Shown piece by piece: positions 34,474 through 43,562 of a DNA stretch of 57,922 bases. Origin of the DNA: Candidatus Hermodarchaeota archaeon. GTDB taxonomy: Archaea; Asgardarchaeota; Hermodarchaeia; Hermodarchaeales; Hermodarchaeaceae. Below the pieces are notes generated by a model. That model was not told the DNA's origin, ran no database searches, and saw only the letters and a list, made by a program, of their open reading frames with translations. The stretch lies in assembly GCA_016839365.1 (NCBI GenBank), contig JAEOUH010000008.1:1-57922 (forward strand). The letters are read 5' to 3'. Within the stretch, counting starts at the first letter, position 1. Each line of letters starts with the position of its first letter. The position numbers were made by a program, and so were the translations under genes.

Positions 34474-35412
34474 TCATGCATCTGAGATGCCTTGAGGAAT
34501 TATAGTAAACAGGGCTTCGCCTTCCGGGAGGTAGGGCGAGTCGATGAGTGTGGCAATCCTGCGCTCAGCCTTACTCTTCCGCAAATAAATACGCGTCTGT
34601 GCTGCATGCGCCACAATATGCCCACCAGTCGGACGGTCGGGCGCACCGAAGAAGACGTCGGGCTGGGCGTGGACTTGGTTGGTTGTGATGACAGCGATGT
34701 TGCTGATTTCAGCGACACGGAGTAGGTCGTGGAGGTGTTTGTTGAGTTTTTGTTGGCGTTCGGCGAGCATGCCGCGGCCAAGGTATTCGGCGCGGAAGTG
34801 GCCGATGAGGGAGTCGACAACGAGCAGTCGAACTTTTTCGAATTGGGGGTTGTCTTGGATCTGTTGGACGAGGAGCATTTGGTGGTCACTGTTGTAGGCG
34901 CGACCGACGATGATGTTTTTAAGGGCTTGATTGGGGGGGATGTTTTTAGCTTGGGCCATGTTGATGATGCGTTCGGGGCGGAAGGTGCCTTCAGTGTCGA
35001 TATAGGCCGCTGTGGCGTCGCAGCCTCCTTGGTCTGGGGGGAGTTGGACGTTGACGGCGAGTTGGTGGCACAACTGGGTTTTCCCGGATCGGAATGCGCC
35101 AGCAAATTCGGTCATGCTGCCGGTTTCGACACCTCCACCGAGGAGAGCGTCGAGTTCACGGCTATTGGTGGTGATGCGTTCGATGGTTTGGCGTTTCTTC
35201 CAGAGCTTGTCTGCGGTTTCAAGGCCGATGCTAGCGAGCCGCTGGGCGGATTCAATGATTTTCTGAGCAGTGCTAGCCCCGATACCAGCCAGGCTGGTGA
35301 GTTCTTTGACGGAGGCGGCGGCGATTCCTTCAATGGTACGGAAGCCGCATTCTTCGAGTTTTTGGGCGACGGTGGGTCCGACGCCCTCGATTTTTTCAAG
35401 TTCTGAGGGCAT
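34474..35412 (-). CDS. radA: RadA recombinase
   Basis: 312 residues from ATG 35412, supported by ggaagg; the frame stays open for 72 more codons upstream but that part has no RadA similarity. The N-terminal helix-hairpin-helix domain ([27 protein letters not shown]) is followed by the RecA core: Walker A G105-A-F-R-S-G-K111-T, the [11 protein letters not shown] motif, Walker B LLVVDS (D199) and the L2/ATP-cap end of archaeal RadA ([21 protein letters not shown]). RadA forms the strand-exchange filament in homologous recombination. Walker A has Ala-Phe-Arg where most archaea have Glu-Phe-Gly. The gene is visibly richer in G/C-ending codons than its neighbours. Confidence 0.96.
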   Translation of the reverse strand: MPSELEKIEGVGPTVAQKLEECGFRTIEGIAAASVKELTSLAGIGASTAQKIIESAQRLASIGLETADKLWKKRQTIERITTNSRELDALLGGGVETGSMTEFAGAFRSGKTQLCHQLAVNVQLPPDQGGCDATAAYIDTEGTFRPERIINMAQAKNIPPNQALKNIIVGRAYNSDHQMLLVQQIQDNPQFEKVRLLVVDSLIGHFRAEYLGRGMLAERQQKLNKHLHDLLRVAEISNIAVITTNQVHAQPDVFFGAPDRPTGGHIVAHAAQTRIYLRKSKAERRIATLIDSPYLPEGEALFTIIPQGISDA

Positions 35413-35662
35413 TGTGCTTCCTTCCGAAAGGTTATGCAAGCGTGTGTGATAGACACGTTGGGTGGGGAGACCTCGCCGAAAGTATTCGGAGGTGTAGCCA
35501 AAGGGGAGGTCCCAGGTGAAGTTGTGTGTGGTGTCCCCTATTATAGCTAATGGTTTTCCAGCTGGAATGCCCAACCCAGTGTTTTCTCTTCCCCTGTTCC
35601 GAACTGCACCCTTATAATCCTTAGACACCCCTAAGTGAAAGTGAAAACCACCAGCATTGCTC

Positions 35663-37516
35663 TTATGGATTACTGAGTGCTGTTAAATTCAGGTTCCGGA
35701 GGGCTTGTTCTGTTGGCCACCCGTCTGCATCACATCCCCGTCGTTGGTAAAGCTCTGTCAGGGAGTCTTCAAAGTCCTGCGGGCTCGTGAAAGACGTATA
35801 ACCCTTGGTGGGCCCATCAGGAACAGGATCGTGCATGAACCGGTAAGGCAATAGATCATACTTGCGGGGTGTGTCTTTGTATTCGCGGATATTGAACATC
35901 CGAGCAAGCATCCAGATGCGATTCGCAATCTGTTCAATTGCTTCCAAGCTGGTGTCCTCTCCTGTAGCTGCCGAATAGAGCGTCACACAGTCTTTGATAC
36001 TCAGTCGTGGTGAAATGGAATGGGTGAAATGACAAATCACAAGGGAGTCTTTCAAAATTTTCAGGTTCTGTTGTTCAATCAAAGAATCCAAGATAGTAAC
36101 TGCACTTACCTCAGGAGGTTTTGTAGTTGAGGGCCAACCGCGCAGATGACTCGCACCTGCAGCCGCTGTTGCATAGCTTAATCCTAACCCTAATTTTCCC
36201 CTAGGATCCCATGCAGGATATTCTAAACCTTTGGTGTGCAAGGCTAGTCGTGTGACTTTCGGCCCAAGTTCACTGGCAAACTCACGAACACCTTTGGCAA
36301 GTTGCTCACCAATGCCCACACGTGCTGCAATTTGTGGTATTAGTTTGATGACGCTCTCAGCATCACCGAATTCGATGCCATTAGTTTGGAGTCCCTTTGG
36401 TAAAAGTCTCCGTTGGGTGAGTTCCATCAGGAAGCCGATGACATTTCCTGTGCTAATTGTGTCTAATCCCAAACGGTTGCAAAGGTAATTTGCACGGGTA
36501 ATCGCTACAGGGTCATCAATACCAAGGTTACCACCTATTAGACCAAGCGTTTCGTACTCGGGGAGTGCCACAATCCCTGGCACATTCTTATCGACCCATC
36601 GATGATCTGGCTCCTTCACAGTCCAAGCACAGCTTATAACGCATCCCTCACAAGGCATCCGTCGTTTATTTTTGTGGTATACCTTTTCCAAGCTCTCATC
36701 ACTAATCTTCTTGTGTCCTTCGAAGTGAGTGGCTTGAAAATTTCGGGTGGGAAACATCCCAATACTATTCGAATAGTCAACCAGCCAAGGTGTGCCGGTG
36801 TAGTGGAGAGAGTGTCCTTTCTCTTTGGCCGCTCGGGCGCGTTGGGCCAGCTGCTTTACTAACTCGCGTTCAATATCCGGATCCGGTGTAGAAATCCTGT
36901 GTCTTGAACCCCGTATTGCAATGGCTTTCAGATTCTTAGCACCAAACACCGCTCCCAACCCGCCACGACCAAAGTTTCGGAAATAATTGTGAGTCAAACA
37001 TGCAAAACGGACTAAACGTTCTCCTGCTGGTCCAGTAGAAATCACCTGGGATTTTGGATCCTCTTTCCGAAGACCTGCTTCAGTCTCGTGGGTAGTTTTC
37101 CCCCAGAAATGGGAGGCGTCTTCGATAGTTGACCCGTCTTCGTTTATGTTAATCCAAACTGGTTTTTCAGCGTGCCCTTGGATAATTAGGAGATCATACC
37201 CTGCTCGCTTTAGTTCAGGACCAAGATAGCCACCCATGCCACTATCGATGTACAGCTGGGTCAGTGGGCTTTTCGAAATAGCTGAACAACGCCCTGTGAT
37301 GGGAATACGCGTTCCTTGCAAGGGTCCTGCAGCGAGATAAAACCGGTTTTCGGGGCTAAGGGCGTCGATGCCAGCTGGCACCTCATGGTAAAGAAAATAT
37401 GTTCCTAGCCCCTTTCCTCCGATATAATGTGATAGGACGCTTTCAGGTATTCTCTCTTCCTTGATTTGCTGAGTTGACAAATCTATACGAAGGAGCTTTC
37501 CCATCCATCCGAACAT
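35663..37516 (-). CDS. aor: Tungsten-containing aldehyde ferredoxin oxidoreductase
   Basis: 617 residues, the family's length. The N-terminal domain shows the tungstopterin-binding pattern ([45 protein letters not shown]). The 4Fe-4S ligands are C289-x2-C292-x3-C296 and C495, positions almost the same as C288, C291, C295 and C494 in the Pyrococcus enzyme. AOR oxidises aldehydes to acids and reduces ferredoxin in amino-acid and sugar fermentation, or can run in reverse. The start ATG 37516 begins the family's usual [14 protein letters not shown]. It follows the upstream intergenic region alone and its 3' end faces RadA on the same strand. Confidence 0.95.
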   Translation of the reverse strand: MFGWMGKLLRIDLSTQQIKEERIPESVLSHYIGGKGLGTYFLYHEVPAGIDALSPENRFYLAAGPLQGTRIPITGRCSAISKSPLTQLYIDSGMGGYLGPELKRAGYDLLIIQGHAEKPVWININEDGSTIEDASHFWGKTTHETEAGLRKEDPKSQVISTGPAGERLVRFACLTHNYFRNFGRGGLGAVFGAKNLKAIAIRGSRHRISTPDPDIERELVKQLAQRARAAKEKGHSLHYTGTPWLVDYSNSIGMFPTRNFQATHFEGHKKISDESLEKVYHKNKRRMPCEGCVISCAWTVKEPDHRWVDKNVPGIVALPEYETLGLIGGNLGIDDPVAITRANYLCNRLGLDTISTGNVIGFLMELTQRRLLPKGLQTNGIEFGDAESVIKLIPQIAARVGIGEQLAKGVREFASELGPKVTRLALHTKGLEYPAWDPRGKLGLGLSYATAAAGASHLRGWPSTTKPPEVSAVTILDSLIEQQNLKILKDSLVICHFTHSISPRLSIKDCVTLYSAATGEDTSLEAIEQIANRIWMLARMFNIREYKDTPRKYDLLPYRFMHDPVPDGPTKGYTSFTSPQDFEDSLTELYQRRGCDADGWPTEQALRNLNLTALSNP

Positions 37517-37859
37517 AGTTCTTCACTCCGATAGGTTGCGGAATAGAAGCGCTCAAACATAAAATCTTACTGATTCTTCTATCAACGACTGTAAGGATAA
37601 CCGTCAAATCAATCAACAAAGTAGTTTATCATAATACTGGTTTTGTCGAAAATCACCATTTTTAATTGACATTTCTGAGTAATTGCTTTGATTTTTTAGT
37701 TATTTTTCATATTCATTGAGACAATCTTCTTTCCTCTTGAGGGTGAAAAACGCCTTGAATCTTCCCTAACGGTAAGTGATTTAAGGAACAAGGGTCCTTT
37801 TTTGACGGTATCGTAGCATTAGCTACGATTCAGAAAAACGCCAAGAGGTTTAAACCAAA
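37517..37859. other. Divergent intergenic region of 343 bases
   Basis: It holds the promoters of the AOR gene (minus) and the binding-protein gene (plus). AT-rich runs lie in the middle (near 37650-37730). A TATA-like gatttaagg (about 37777-37785) and a perfect hairpin (37810-37829) stand upstream of the binding-protein gene. No coding frame is apparent. Confidence 0.5.
37810..37829 (+). promoter_or_regulatory. Perfect hairpin in the leader of the binding-protein gene
   Basis: ATCGTAGC (37810-37817), loop ATTA and GCTACGAT (37822-37829) form an eight-pair stem 30 bases before TTG 37860. If transcription starts about 25 bases after the TATA-like element near 37780, the hairpin sits at the very 5' end of the message. 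It could stabilise the mRNA, be a control element, or be an operator palindrome. Confidence 0.5.
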
Positions 37860-39728
37860 TTGGAGCGAAAAAACACTTACAAAATTTTTGCTCTTCTGAT
37901 CCTCGTTTCTTTAATACCGATGTTTCTGGCGTATACAGGGAATGAACCTATTCCCTATATTGCCGCCGCTCCTGCGCAAGACGGCGAATGGAACCCAGTC
38001 GGTCCCTATATCGATAAGGTTATCTTTCGCGTGATCGTAGGAGAAGACATTCAAACTGCTGCTTTGGTCTCTGGTCAAGTTGATCATCTCACTGATGATG
38101 TTCAACTCGACTACCTTGAGGATCTAGAAGCAAACCCTGATATCTTCTTGTCACAAACCGATCGTCTCGCGTTCGGTCACCTGACAATCAACTGTCTCAA
38201 CTACCCATTCAGCATCACCGCCCTCCGTCGAGCCTATGCCCATTGTTTCGATAAATTCGAGATGGCGCAAATCATGAAGGAAGGTGTGGGCTATGCCGTT
38301 GACTCTCCACTGCCACCCTCTGCTGGTATCTGGTATAACAACCAGACTGAAAGCTTCAAGGAACCCAACGTGGCTGCTGCTATTGCAGAGCTTGATGCCG
38401 CAGGGTTCGTTGACCTGGATGGTGACGGTATCAGAGAAGCACCCGACGGAAGCAGGTTCGCCCTTGATGTCTGGTACGGAGCATCCGCTCCTCAATGGGG
38501 TGCTGCATTCACTGCTCAAGAACCACGATGTATTCAAGCAGGTCTTGCCATAAGGACAACAGCGATTGACTGGACCTACCTTTCAGGAGAACTATTAGAT
38601 GCTATTCCACGTCCATACGATGCGGTCTCGTACGCCTGGCTCACCGGCACCAATCCATTACTCCTTGAGATGTTCACAACCGAGAACATCCCTGTGCCCA
38701 ACGGTAACCGTTGCAACTGGAGTAATTCCAGCTACGACGATGCAATCGAGATTATGATGACGGCTGCCGACTATGATACTGTGCTTGATGCTGCTCATCT
38801 CGCTCAAGACATCATCGTCGAAAACTGTCCAATCATTCCCTTCTACAGTAACTTCATCATCAACGGTCAACGCATCGATAAATGGGACCAAGATTCCTAT
38901 CTAGTTGCCACTGGTTGGGGTACAGGCCCCATGAACCGCTGGACTGCGCGCCTTGTACAACTCAAAGAAGGTCAACCTGGGCGCAATCCAACCACTGGTA
39001 CTGGTGGAACGTGGGTCAGTCAAGTTGGCTCCGCGATTACTGGACAGAATCCTTTGACCTCCCAAGATGCTGTAACCAACTATGTCATGGCTAATATCTA
39101 TCCTGAAGGTCTCTCTGGTTATGATCCCATTACCCACACTCCGAGTCCCAACGGTGGACTCGCCTGGGACTGGACGGTCACAGAACTCGCTGATGGTCTG
39201 CAGTATGACTTCACACTTCGTGGAAGTGATGATGATCATCCACCTGCCTACTGGCATGACATGGGTGGCGAATATGGCGGTATGGTTACTGCACACGACG
39301 TAGAATTCTCCTATAACTACATTAAAGACAACATGATACCGCTATACGTCACAGAGATCAGCTATCTTAATTCGTGTGTTGCCCTTGATGATTGGCACGT
39401 GCGGATTATCAGTAACGGCAAGAGCTATTGGACCTTCGATTATCTCGGTGGCTGGGATGTTCTTCCGCAACACATCTGGGAAGGCGTTATTAGCCCAATC
39501 ACCTTCACCAATCCGCGACCTGTCGGATATGGTCCTTTTGTATGGGACCAACGACTTGAAGGTGAATTTATCCAGATGGTCTTCTGGGAGAATTACCACG
39601 CAGGTGTACCTGGACATACCGCAGCCGAAGAAGTACAACAAAGCTATCTAGCCCTCTACATTGGGGTTGGAGTACTAGTTATTGTTGTGGTGCTTCTTGG
39701 CAGTGTCTGGTATCTCCGGAAGAAGTAA
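37860..39728 (+). CDS. Surface-anchored SBP_bac_5-type solute-binding protein with swapped lobe order
   Basis: 622 residues from TTG 37860. A signal peptide (KIFALLILVSLIPMFLAYTG) leads directly into what is normally the middle of an OppA/DppA-type binding protein: GPYIDKVIFRVIVGEDIQTA and ALVSGQVDHLTDD, then the C-lobe to about 375. Next comes the normal N-terminal lobe (about 383-585): LADGLQYDFTLRGSDD, VTAHDVEFSYNYIKD, VLPQHIWEGV, VGYGPFVWDQ and FWENYHAG, which ordinarily precedes the point where this protein begins. A membrane anchor (596-618) ends it. The order is thus permuted. It should bind peptides or other solutes outside the cell. No ABC permease or ATPase genes are nearby. Confidence 0.82.
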   Translation: MERKNTYKIFALLILVSLIPMFLAYTGNEPIPYIAAAPAQDGEWNPVGPYIDKVIFRVIVGEDIQTAALVSGQVDHLTDDVQLDYLEDLEANPDIFLSQTDRLAFGHLTINCLNYPFSITALRRAYAHCFDKFEMAQIMKEGVGYAVDSPLPPSAGIWYNNQTESFKEPNVAAAIAELDAAGFVDLDGDGIREAPDGSRFALDVWYGASAPQWGAAFTAQEPRCIQAGLAIRTTAIDWTYLSGELLDAIPRPYDAVSYAWLTGTNPLLLEMFTTENIPVPNGNRCNWSNSSYDDAIEIMMTAADYDTVLDAAHLAQDIIVENCPIIPFYSNFIINGQRIDKWDQDSYLVATGWGTGPMNRWTARLVQLKEGQPGRNPTTGTGGTWVSQVGSAITGQNPLTSQDAVTNYVMANIYPEGLSGYDPITHTPSPNGGLAWDWTVTELADGLQYDFTLRGSDDDHPPAYWHDMGGEYGGMVTAHDVEFSYNYIKDNMIPLYVTEISYLNSCVALDDWHVRIISNGKSYWTFDYLGGWDVLPQHIWEGVISPITFTNPRPVGYGPFVWDQRLEGEFIQMVFWENYHAGVPGHTAAEEVQQSYLALYIGVGVLVIVVVLLGSVWYLRKK

Positions 39729-39753
39729 TCGAACAAATTCCCCAATACCCATT

Positions 39754-39787
39754 AGGTGCCATAATGGCACCTTCCCTCCTCTTTTTT
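39754..39787 (+). terminator. Hairpin and T-run terminator after the binding-protein gene
   Basis: AGGTGCC (39754-39760), loop ATAAT and GGCACCT (39766-39772) form a perfect seven-pair stem, followed by tccctcc and T6 (39782-39787), 26 bases after the stop codon. This resembles an intrinsic terminator, suggesting that the binding-protein gene is a single-gene unit. Confidence 0.6.
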
Positions 39788-39882
39788 CATCTAATGAATT
39801 TCATTCACCTCAACTTATAATTGGTTTAAGACCGACTGCCACTAGCGGTAACATTATAACTCATCTCGTTGCTGAGGGCTCT

Positions 39883-40830
39883 ATGAATGCCGAGGTAGCT
39901 ATAGAAGCGAGCCAAAAAGAAATGGAACTAACTGAAACTAGTGTACGGTTAAGTTGGCGTGAACGTCTTTATTACATCACACTTCCCATTCTCTCAATGG
40001 TTTTTTCCATTTTCATCACTTATCTAGTTATACTGGCAAATCCTCTTCTGGAACCCGGCATCTTCCCCCCCATAACGAATGTGTTTGAAACCCTGCTAAT
40101 TCTGTTCGTCATTGGCTTCGCGGGTGGTTTAGCGACTTTTATTACATTCATTATATTTCAACGGGGGAGCGAACGGATTCATCGAATCCTTATTGCTGCC
40201 TTTGTTTCTCCCCTCTTTTTCATCCTCACGGTCTTTTTCGGCCAGGCGATTTTTCTATTACTCCTCTTTCAGGGACTAAATTTCCTGCATTTATCGTTGC
40301 TTGCTCTTGCATCAATCATGTTTTCAGCTTTCTCAATCGTTTTCATCTTTACAGACGCTATCGGAGGAGTGGCACGAAATATTTTGTTTGCAGGATATGG
40401 AATCATTCTTGGAGTATTTTTAGCTGTAAATTTTACATGGATAATCTCTCTAGCAATCCTTCTGATTCTTGCTGTGCAGGATACGTTTTTTGCCATTCGC
40501 CTTGGACCCACAATGATTGAGGCCGATCGAAAACAACATGCTCGAACAGCCTTTACCTTCGTAATCGGTCCTTTAGTGATGGGTGTGGGGGATCTCATTG
40601 TTTATGCAGCACTTGTCGCCTATGCTTTTCGATATCTGGGCTGGTTCTTTTCAGGTTGGACTTTTCTTGCTATCGCCATTGGATGTCTCATAAACACTCA
40701 AATCGTTGCGCACTTTCCCAATAAAGCAATCCCTGGATTACCAATTCCAATGATTTGTGCACTTGTTCCCATCGGAGTTGGATTATTGATGGTGGTCTTC
40801 TTAGGAATTCCTATTCCATTCATGTTCTAA
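39883..40830 (+). CDS. Multi-spanning membrane protein, function unknown
   Basis: 315 residues from ATG 39883, with gaggg seven bases before it; the frame is open upstream into the previous gene's region but that part is not coding. About eight membrane helices follow an acidic N-terminus, for example LYYITLPILSMVFSIFITYL, LILFVIGFAGGLATFITFI and LFFILTVFFGQAIFLLLLF. A charged loop (RLGPTMIEADRKQHARTAF) lies between helices five and six. I see no transporter signature and do not recognise the family. It may be transcribed separately, after the hairpin terminator. Confidence 0.6.
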   Translation: MNAEVAIEASQKEMELTETSVRLSWRERLYYITLPILSMVFSIFITYLVILANPLLEPGIFPPITNVFETLLILFVIGFAGGLATFITFIIFQRGSERIHRILIAAFVSPLFFILTVFFGQAIFLLLLFQGLNFLHLSLLALASIMFSAFSIVFIFTDAIGGVARNILFAGYGIILGVFLAVNFTWIISLAILLILAVQDTFFAIRLGPTMIEADRKQHARTAFTFVIGPLVMGVGDLIVYAALVAYAFRYLGWFFSGWTFLAIAIGCLINTQIVAHFPNKAIPGLPIPMICALVPIGVGLLMVVFLGIPIPFMF

Positions 40831-40934
40831 GAATGCACTCATTTTCCAACAATTTAGTAAAACATCTAAATTCTGAAACGAAACCTTTATGCATCTTTTT
40901 AGTAAGTACAGCTTAGGGAACAACCTGGGAAAGG

Positions 40935-41540
40935 GTGACCGTGTCAGAGAAGCTGGCTCCCACTGATATCCATGAACGATTCAAAGATAGGCCCACAGAT
41001 TTCGGCATAAAGGTAGTCATGATGGGCGACGGAGCCGTAGGTAAAACTTCGTTGGTTCTCCGCTACACTCAAAACACATTCTCACCTGAATACAAACAAT
41101 CCCTTGGCGCCAGTTTCGCTGTTCAAGATCTGGAAATAAAGCAACAAAAAGTAAAGCTCGTGATTTGGGATGTCGCTGGACAACCTTCTTTTCGGCAAGT
41201 CCGCCGACATTATTACAGCGGCGCCCATGGGGCGCTACTTGTTTTCGATGTGTCAGAACCTAGTTCCTTTATGACCTTATGGAATTGGTATAATGATTTT
41301 CGGCGCATTGTTCCCCAAGGAGCGGTTATTCTTATCGGAAATAAAGTGGATCTCACGGAAAAACGAATGGTCCCCTCTGAAGCAGCGCATATGTTGCAAC
41401 GATGGTGGAACATCCCTTATATAGAAACTTCAGCAGCAACCGCCATCGGAGTTACTAATGCTTTTCTCAGACTGGCTAACCAAGCCTTAGATCGCGCCTT
41501 CGCCCAAAGGCAAATGCGGAACAATTCAGAAGCCCCTTAA
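40935..41540 (+). CDS. Rab/Ras-like small GTPase
   Basis: 201 residues from GTG 40935; GTG 40941 is equally possible. All G motifs are visible: P-loop G31-D-G-A-V-G-K37-T-S, G3 DVAGQ (79-83) with the catalytic Gln, G4 N136-K-V-D139 and G5 ETSA (164-167). In switch I the usual Thr of T-I-G is Ser (YKQSLGASF). A 22-residue N-terminal extension precedes the core and the C-terminus lacks Cys, so lipidation as in eukaryotic Rabs is unlikely. Asgard archaea are rich in such GTPases. It converges on the NfeD gene and shares its stop codon with it. Confidence 0.92.
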   Translation: MTVSEKLAPTDIHERFKDRPTDFGIKVVMMGDGAVGKTSLVLRYTQNTFSPEYKQSLGASFAVQDLEIKQQKVKLVIWDVAGQPSFRQVRRHYYSGAHGALLVFDVSEPSSFMTLWNWYNDFRRIVPQGAVILIGNKVDLTEKRMVPSEAAHMLQRWWNIPYIETSAATAIGVTNAFLRLANQALDRAFAQRQMRNNSEAP

Positions 41541-41974
41541 GAATGGCTCTTGGTTTTTTCCGGGTCGAGTGGTGTTGTGTTGACCAGAAGTGTCAATCCG
41601 TTGATTCCATGAACCCAAATTCGGGTGTTTTTAGTAATTACTTCTGAAGATTGGGCTTTCCAGGTCTCACCTCGGACAATGACTTTTCCTATCCAGCGTT
41701 CATTTGTTCCAGTCTGAAACTCTGTGATCGCTGTTCCCTGCTGACCAATCAAAGGATCATAAACTGGAATACTCGAAGATGACCAATATGAATAGATCTT
41801 CACTAAGGTGAACAAGACCAGACCAATTCCTACAATAATCATCCCTGGGATTAGAAAAGAAGGGAGAAAGACCAGAAGTAGCACAAAAGCAATGAGTGCA
41901 ATAATTGCCTCTTCGAGGATGTTGAAAAGAATAAATCCGAATAGCCGTCTCCGCGAAGTTTGCTTATTACTCAT
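41537..41974 (-). CDS. NfeD-like membrane protein
   Basis: 145 residues from ATG 41974; an upstream start at 42022 would add 16 residues. Two to three membrane helices (LFGFILFNILEEAIIALIAFVLLLVFLPSF, MIIVGIGLVLFTLVKIY) precede a C-terminal OB-fold that matches NfeD: LIGQQGTAITEF, GKVIVRGETWKAQSSE, RIWVHGINGLTLLV. NfeD proteins act with SPFH/stomatin proteins and membrane proteases in membrane organisation. No SPFH gene lies beside it. It faces the Rab-like gene and overlaps its stop. Confidence 0.82.
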   Translation of the reverse strand: MSNKQTSRRRLFGFILFNILEEAIIALIAFVLLLVFLPSFLIPGMIIVGIGLVLFTLVKIYSYWSSSSIPVYDPLIGQQGTAITEFQTGTNERWIGKVIVRGETWKAQSSEVITKNTRIWVHGINGLTLLVNTTPLDPEKTKSHS

Positions 41975-42109
41975 TGTTGGTATTCTCACAATCTTTTTTA
42001 TAACAACCTTAGCATTTCGCAAAAATAATACTACCGATGGAAAATGCTGAGTTATCGGTAGGCTTTTACCGAATCCGTTACTGCAGATACATCTGGAGGT
42101 CAGCAGGTC

Positions 42110-43327
42110 ATGGAAGAAGAACTTGCATATGAACTCAATCTATTACGTAAATTAGTCGAAATCAATACCACAGTGACTAATGAAAGTCGCATGGGATATG
42201 CGGAATGCTCCGAGATGATCCGTCTTACAGCCCAACTATTAGGATTAGGGACTGAAGTATTAGACGGACGTAATATGACGGTTGATGGTGAATCACGACC
42301 TAATGTTGTGGTTTCTCTTGATGGAACCTCGGATGTTGATTTGCTCCTTGTCACCCATCTGGATGTAGTGCCAGCTGATGAGTCAGAATGGATGACGCCT
42401 CCCTTCCGCCTGCGAGTTACAAGTGACCGTGCTTTCGGACGAGGAGCTGCAGATAATAAATCCAACATCGTTGCAGCCTTAAGTGCCATGGGAGAACTGG
42501 CCAAGGGGGAGCCTGAAGTTAATATCAAATTACTTGTTACCGTTGATGAGGAAATTGGAGGTCGGGCAGGTATTGGTTACCTATTTGATGATATTGGTAT
42601 TAATGGTCATGCAGGGGTTGTAATAGACAGTGCTCCCAACTATATTAGTATTGGAGCCAGCGGGGCTTTATGGGGTCGTTTCATCGTTAAAGGCGCTGGA
42701 GGTCACAGTGGGTACCCCGAACAAGCAGATAACGCTATTTACCGGGCAACATCATTCGTTGAAAAACTCAAACGCTATCACGCTAAAGTCTCTAAGATTC
42801 GGAGTAAATTCAATGCACCCCCGGAAGCACCTTATCCTAAAGTACATGGACGGTTCACAATCACCATGATGCATGCAGGTGAAAAGGAAAACGTTATTCC
42901 GGGTGAATGCGAAATTCGATTTGACCGTCGCTTGACTCCGGAAGAGAATGCTAAACAGGCAGAACAGGATTTGCACGCCTATATTACTGGCCTTGCGGCT
43001 AAGGAGAAAACCATTATTGACGATTTTAAGATTCACAATAAGGTGGATGGATATTTCACGGATACAGGTCATCCCTTCGTCAAACACTTCTCGTCCATTG
43101 CCAACAAAGTCGTGGGTGAATCGTTACCGATTGCAGCAGATCTGGGAGGAAACGATGGAGCCCACCTTGCCCAGGCAGGCGTCCCTGTCGTATCTTTCGG
43201 GACCATTCGCCACGACACAAATTACCACGCACACAATGAATTTGTCTACTTGAAAGACATGCAAGTCGTTCGGGACGTACTTATTGCTCTGGGTAAGAGT
43301 TCCGCAAATATATTCAATTCTCACTAA
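42110..43327 (+). CDS. M20-family metallopeptidase (ArgE/DapE/ACY1-like)
   Basis: 405 residues with ggagg upstream of ATG 42110. The two-metal site is complete: H83-x-D85 (THLDVVP), D115 (GRGAADNKSN), E147-E148 (VDEEIGG), D173 (VIDSAPN) and a C-terminal His in NYHAHNEFVY. A dimerisation lid follows the middle (GASGALWGRFIVKGAGGHSGYPEQADN). Relatives deacylate N-acyl amino acids or are di- and carboxypeptidases; this sequence resembles the succinyl-diaminopimelate desuccinylase-like group, but no lysine or arginine genes lie near, so the substrate is open. Confidence 0.9.
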   Translation: MEEELAYELNLLRKLVEINTTVTNESRMGYAECSEMIRLTAQLLGLGTEVLDGRNMTVDGESRPNVVVSLDGTSDVDLLLVTHLDVVPADESEWMTPPFRLRVTSDRAFGRGAADNKSNIVAALSAMGELAKGEPEVNIKLLVTVDEEIGGRAGIGYLFDDIGINGHAGVVIDSAPNYISIGASGALWGRFIVKGAGGHSGYPEQADNAIYRATSFVEKLKRYHAKVSKIRSKFNAPPEAPYPKVHGRFTITMMHAGEKENVIPGECEIRFDRRLTPEENAKQAEQDLHAYITGLAAKEKTIIDDFKIHNKVDGYFTDTGHPFVKHFSSIANKVVGESLPIAADLGGNDGAHLAQAGVPVVSFGTIRHDTNYHAHNEFVYLKDMQVVRDVLIALGKSSANIFNSH

Positions 43328-43484
43328 GACTCCCCCTCATGTTTAAAAGGCGGATTACTTCCTCCCATCATCATACATACAAACATCCACGCTTCATAAT
43401 ATGGCGCCAGCACTTCTAAGTGTGGCAAGTGAAGGGCTCTAGCGGCTTTAGACAGTTCGGAGAAGCATTCTAGCCTTAACACAA

Positions 43485-43494
43485 AGATTTAAGG
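43485..43494 (+). promoter_or_regulatory. TATA-like element for the topoisomerase VI operon
   Basis: The sequence agatttaagg lies about 70 bases before ATG 43563. A ggggt element about ten bases before the start is the likely ribosome site. Confidence 0.4.
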
Positions 43495-43562
43495 TCACTT
43501 CTCCCTTGTCATCACGTTTAACGGTTTTAGTCGGCGCTAAACACCAAGCGGGGTAATAACTG

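Noticed and set aside
34500..35406. Long open frames on both strands across RadA (201 codons minus, 225 codons plus)
   Set aside because: They have low-complexity translations, no ribosome sites, and exist because RadA itself is GC-rich; RadA matches its family throughout.
39682..39882. N-terminal extension of the eight-helix membrane protein
   Set aside because: The frame is open upstream, but it overlaps the previous gene's end and the terminator hairpin; the gaggg before ATG 39883 fixes the start.
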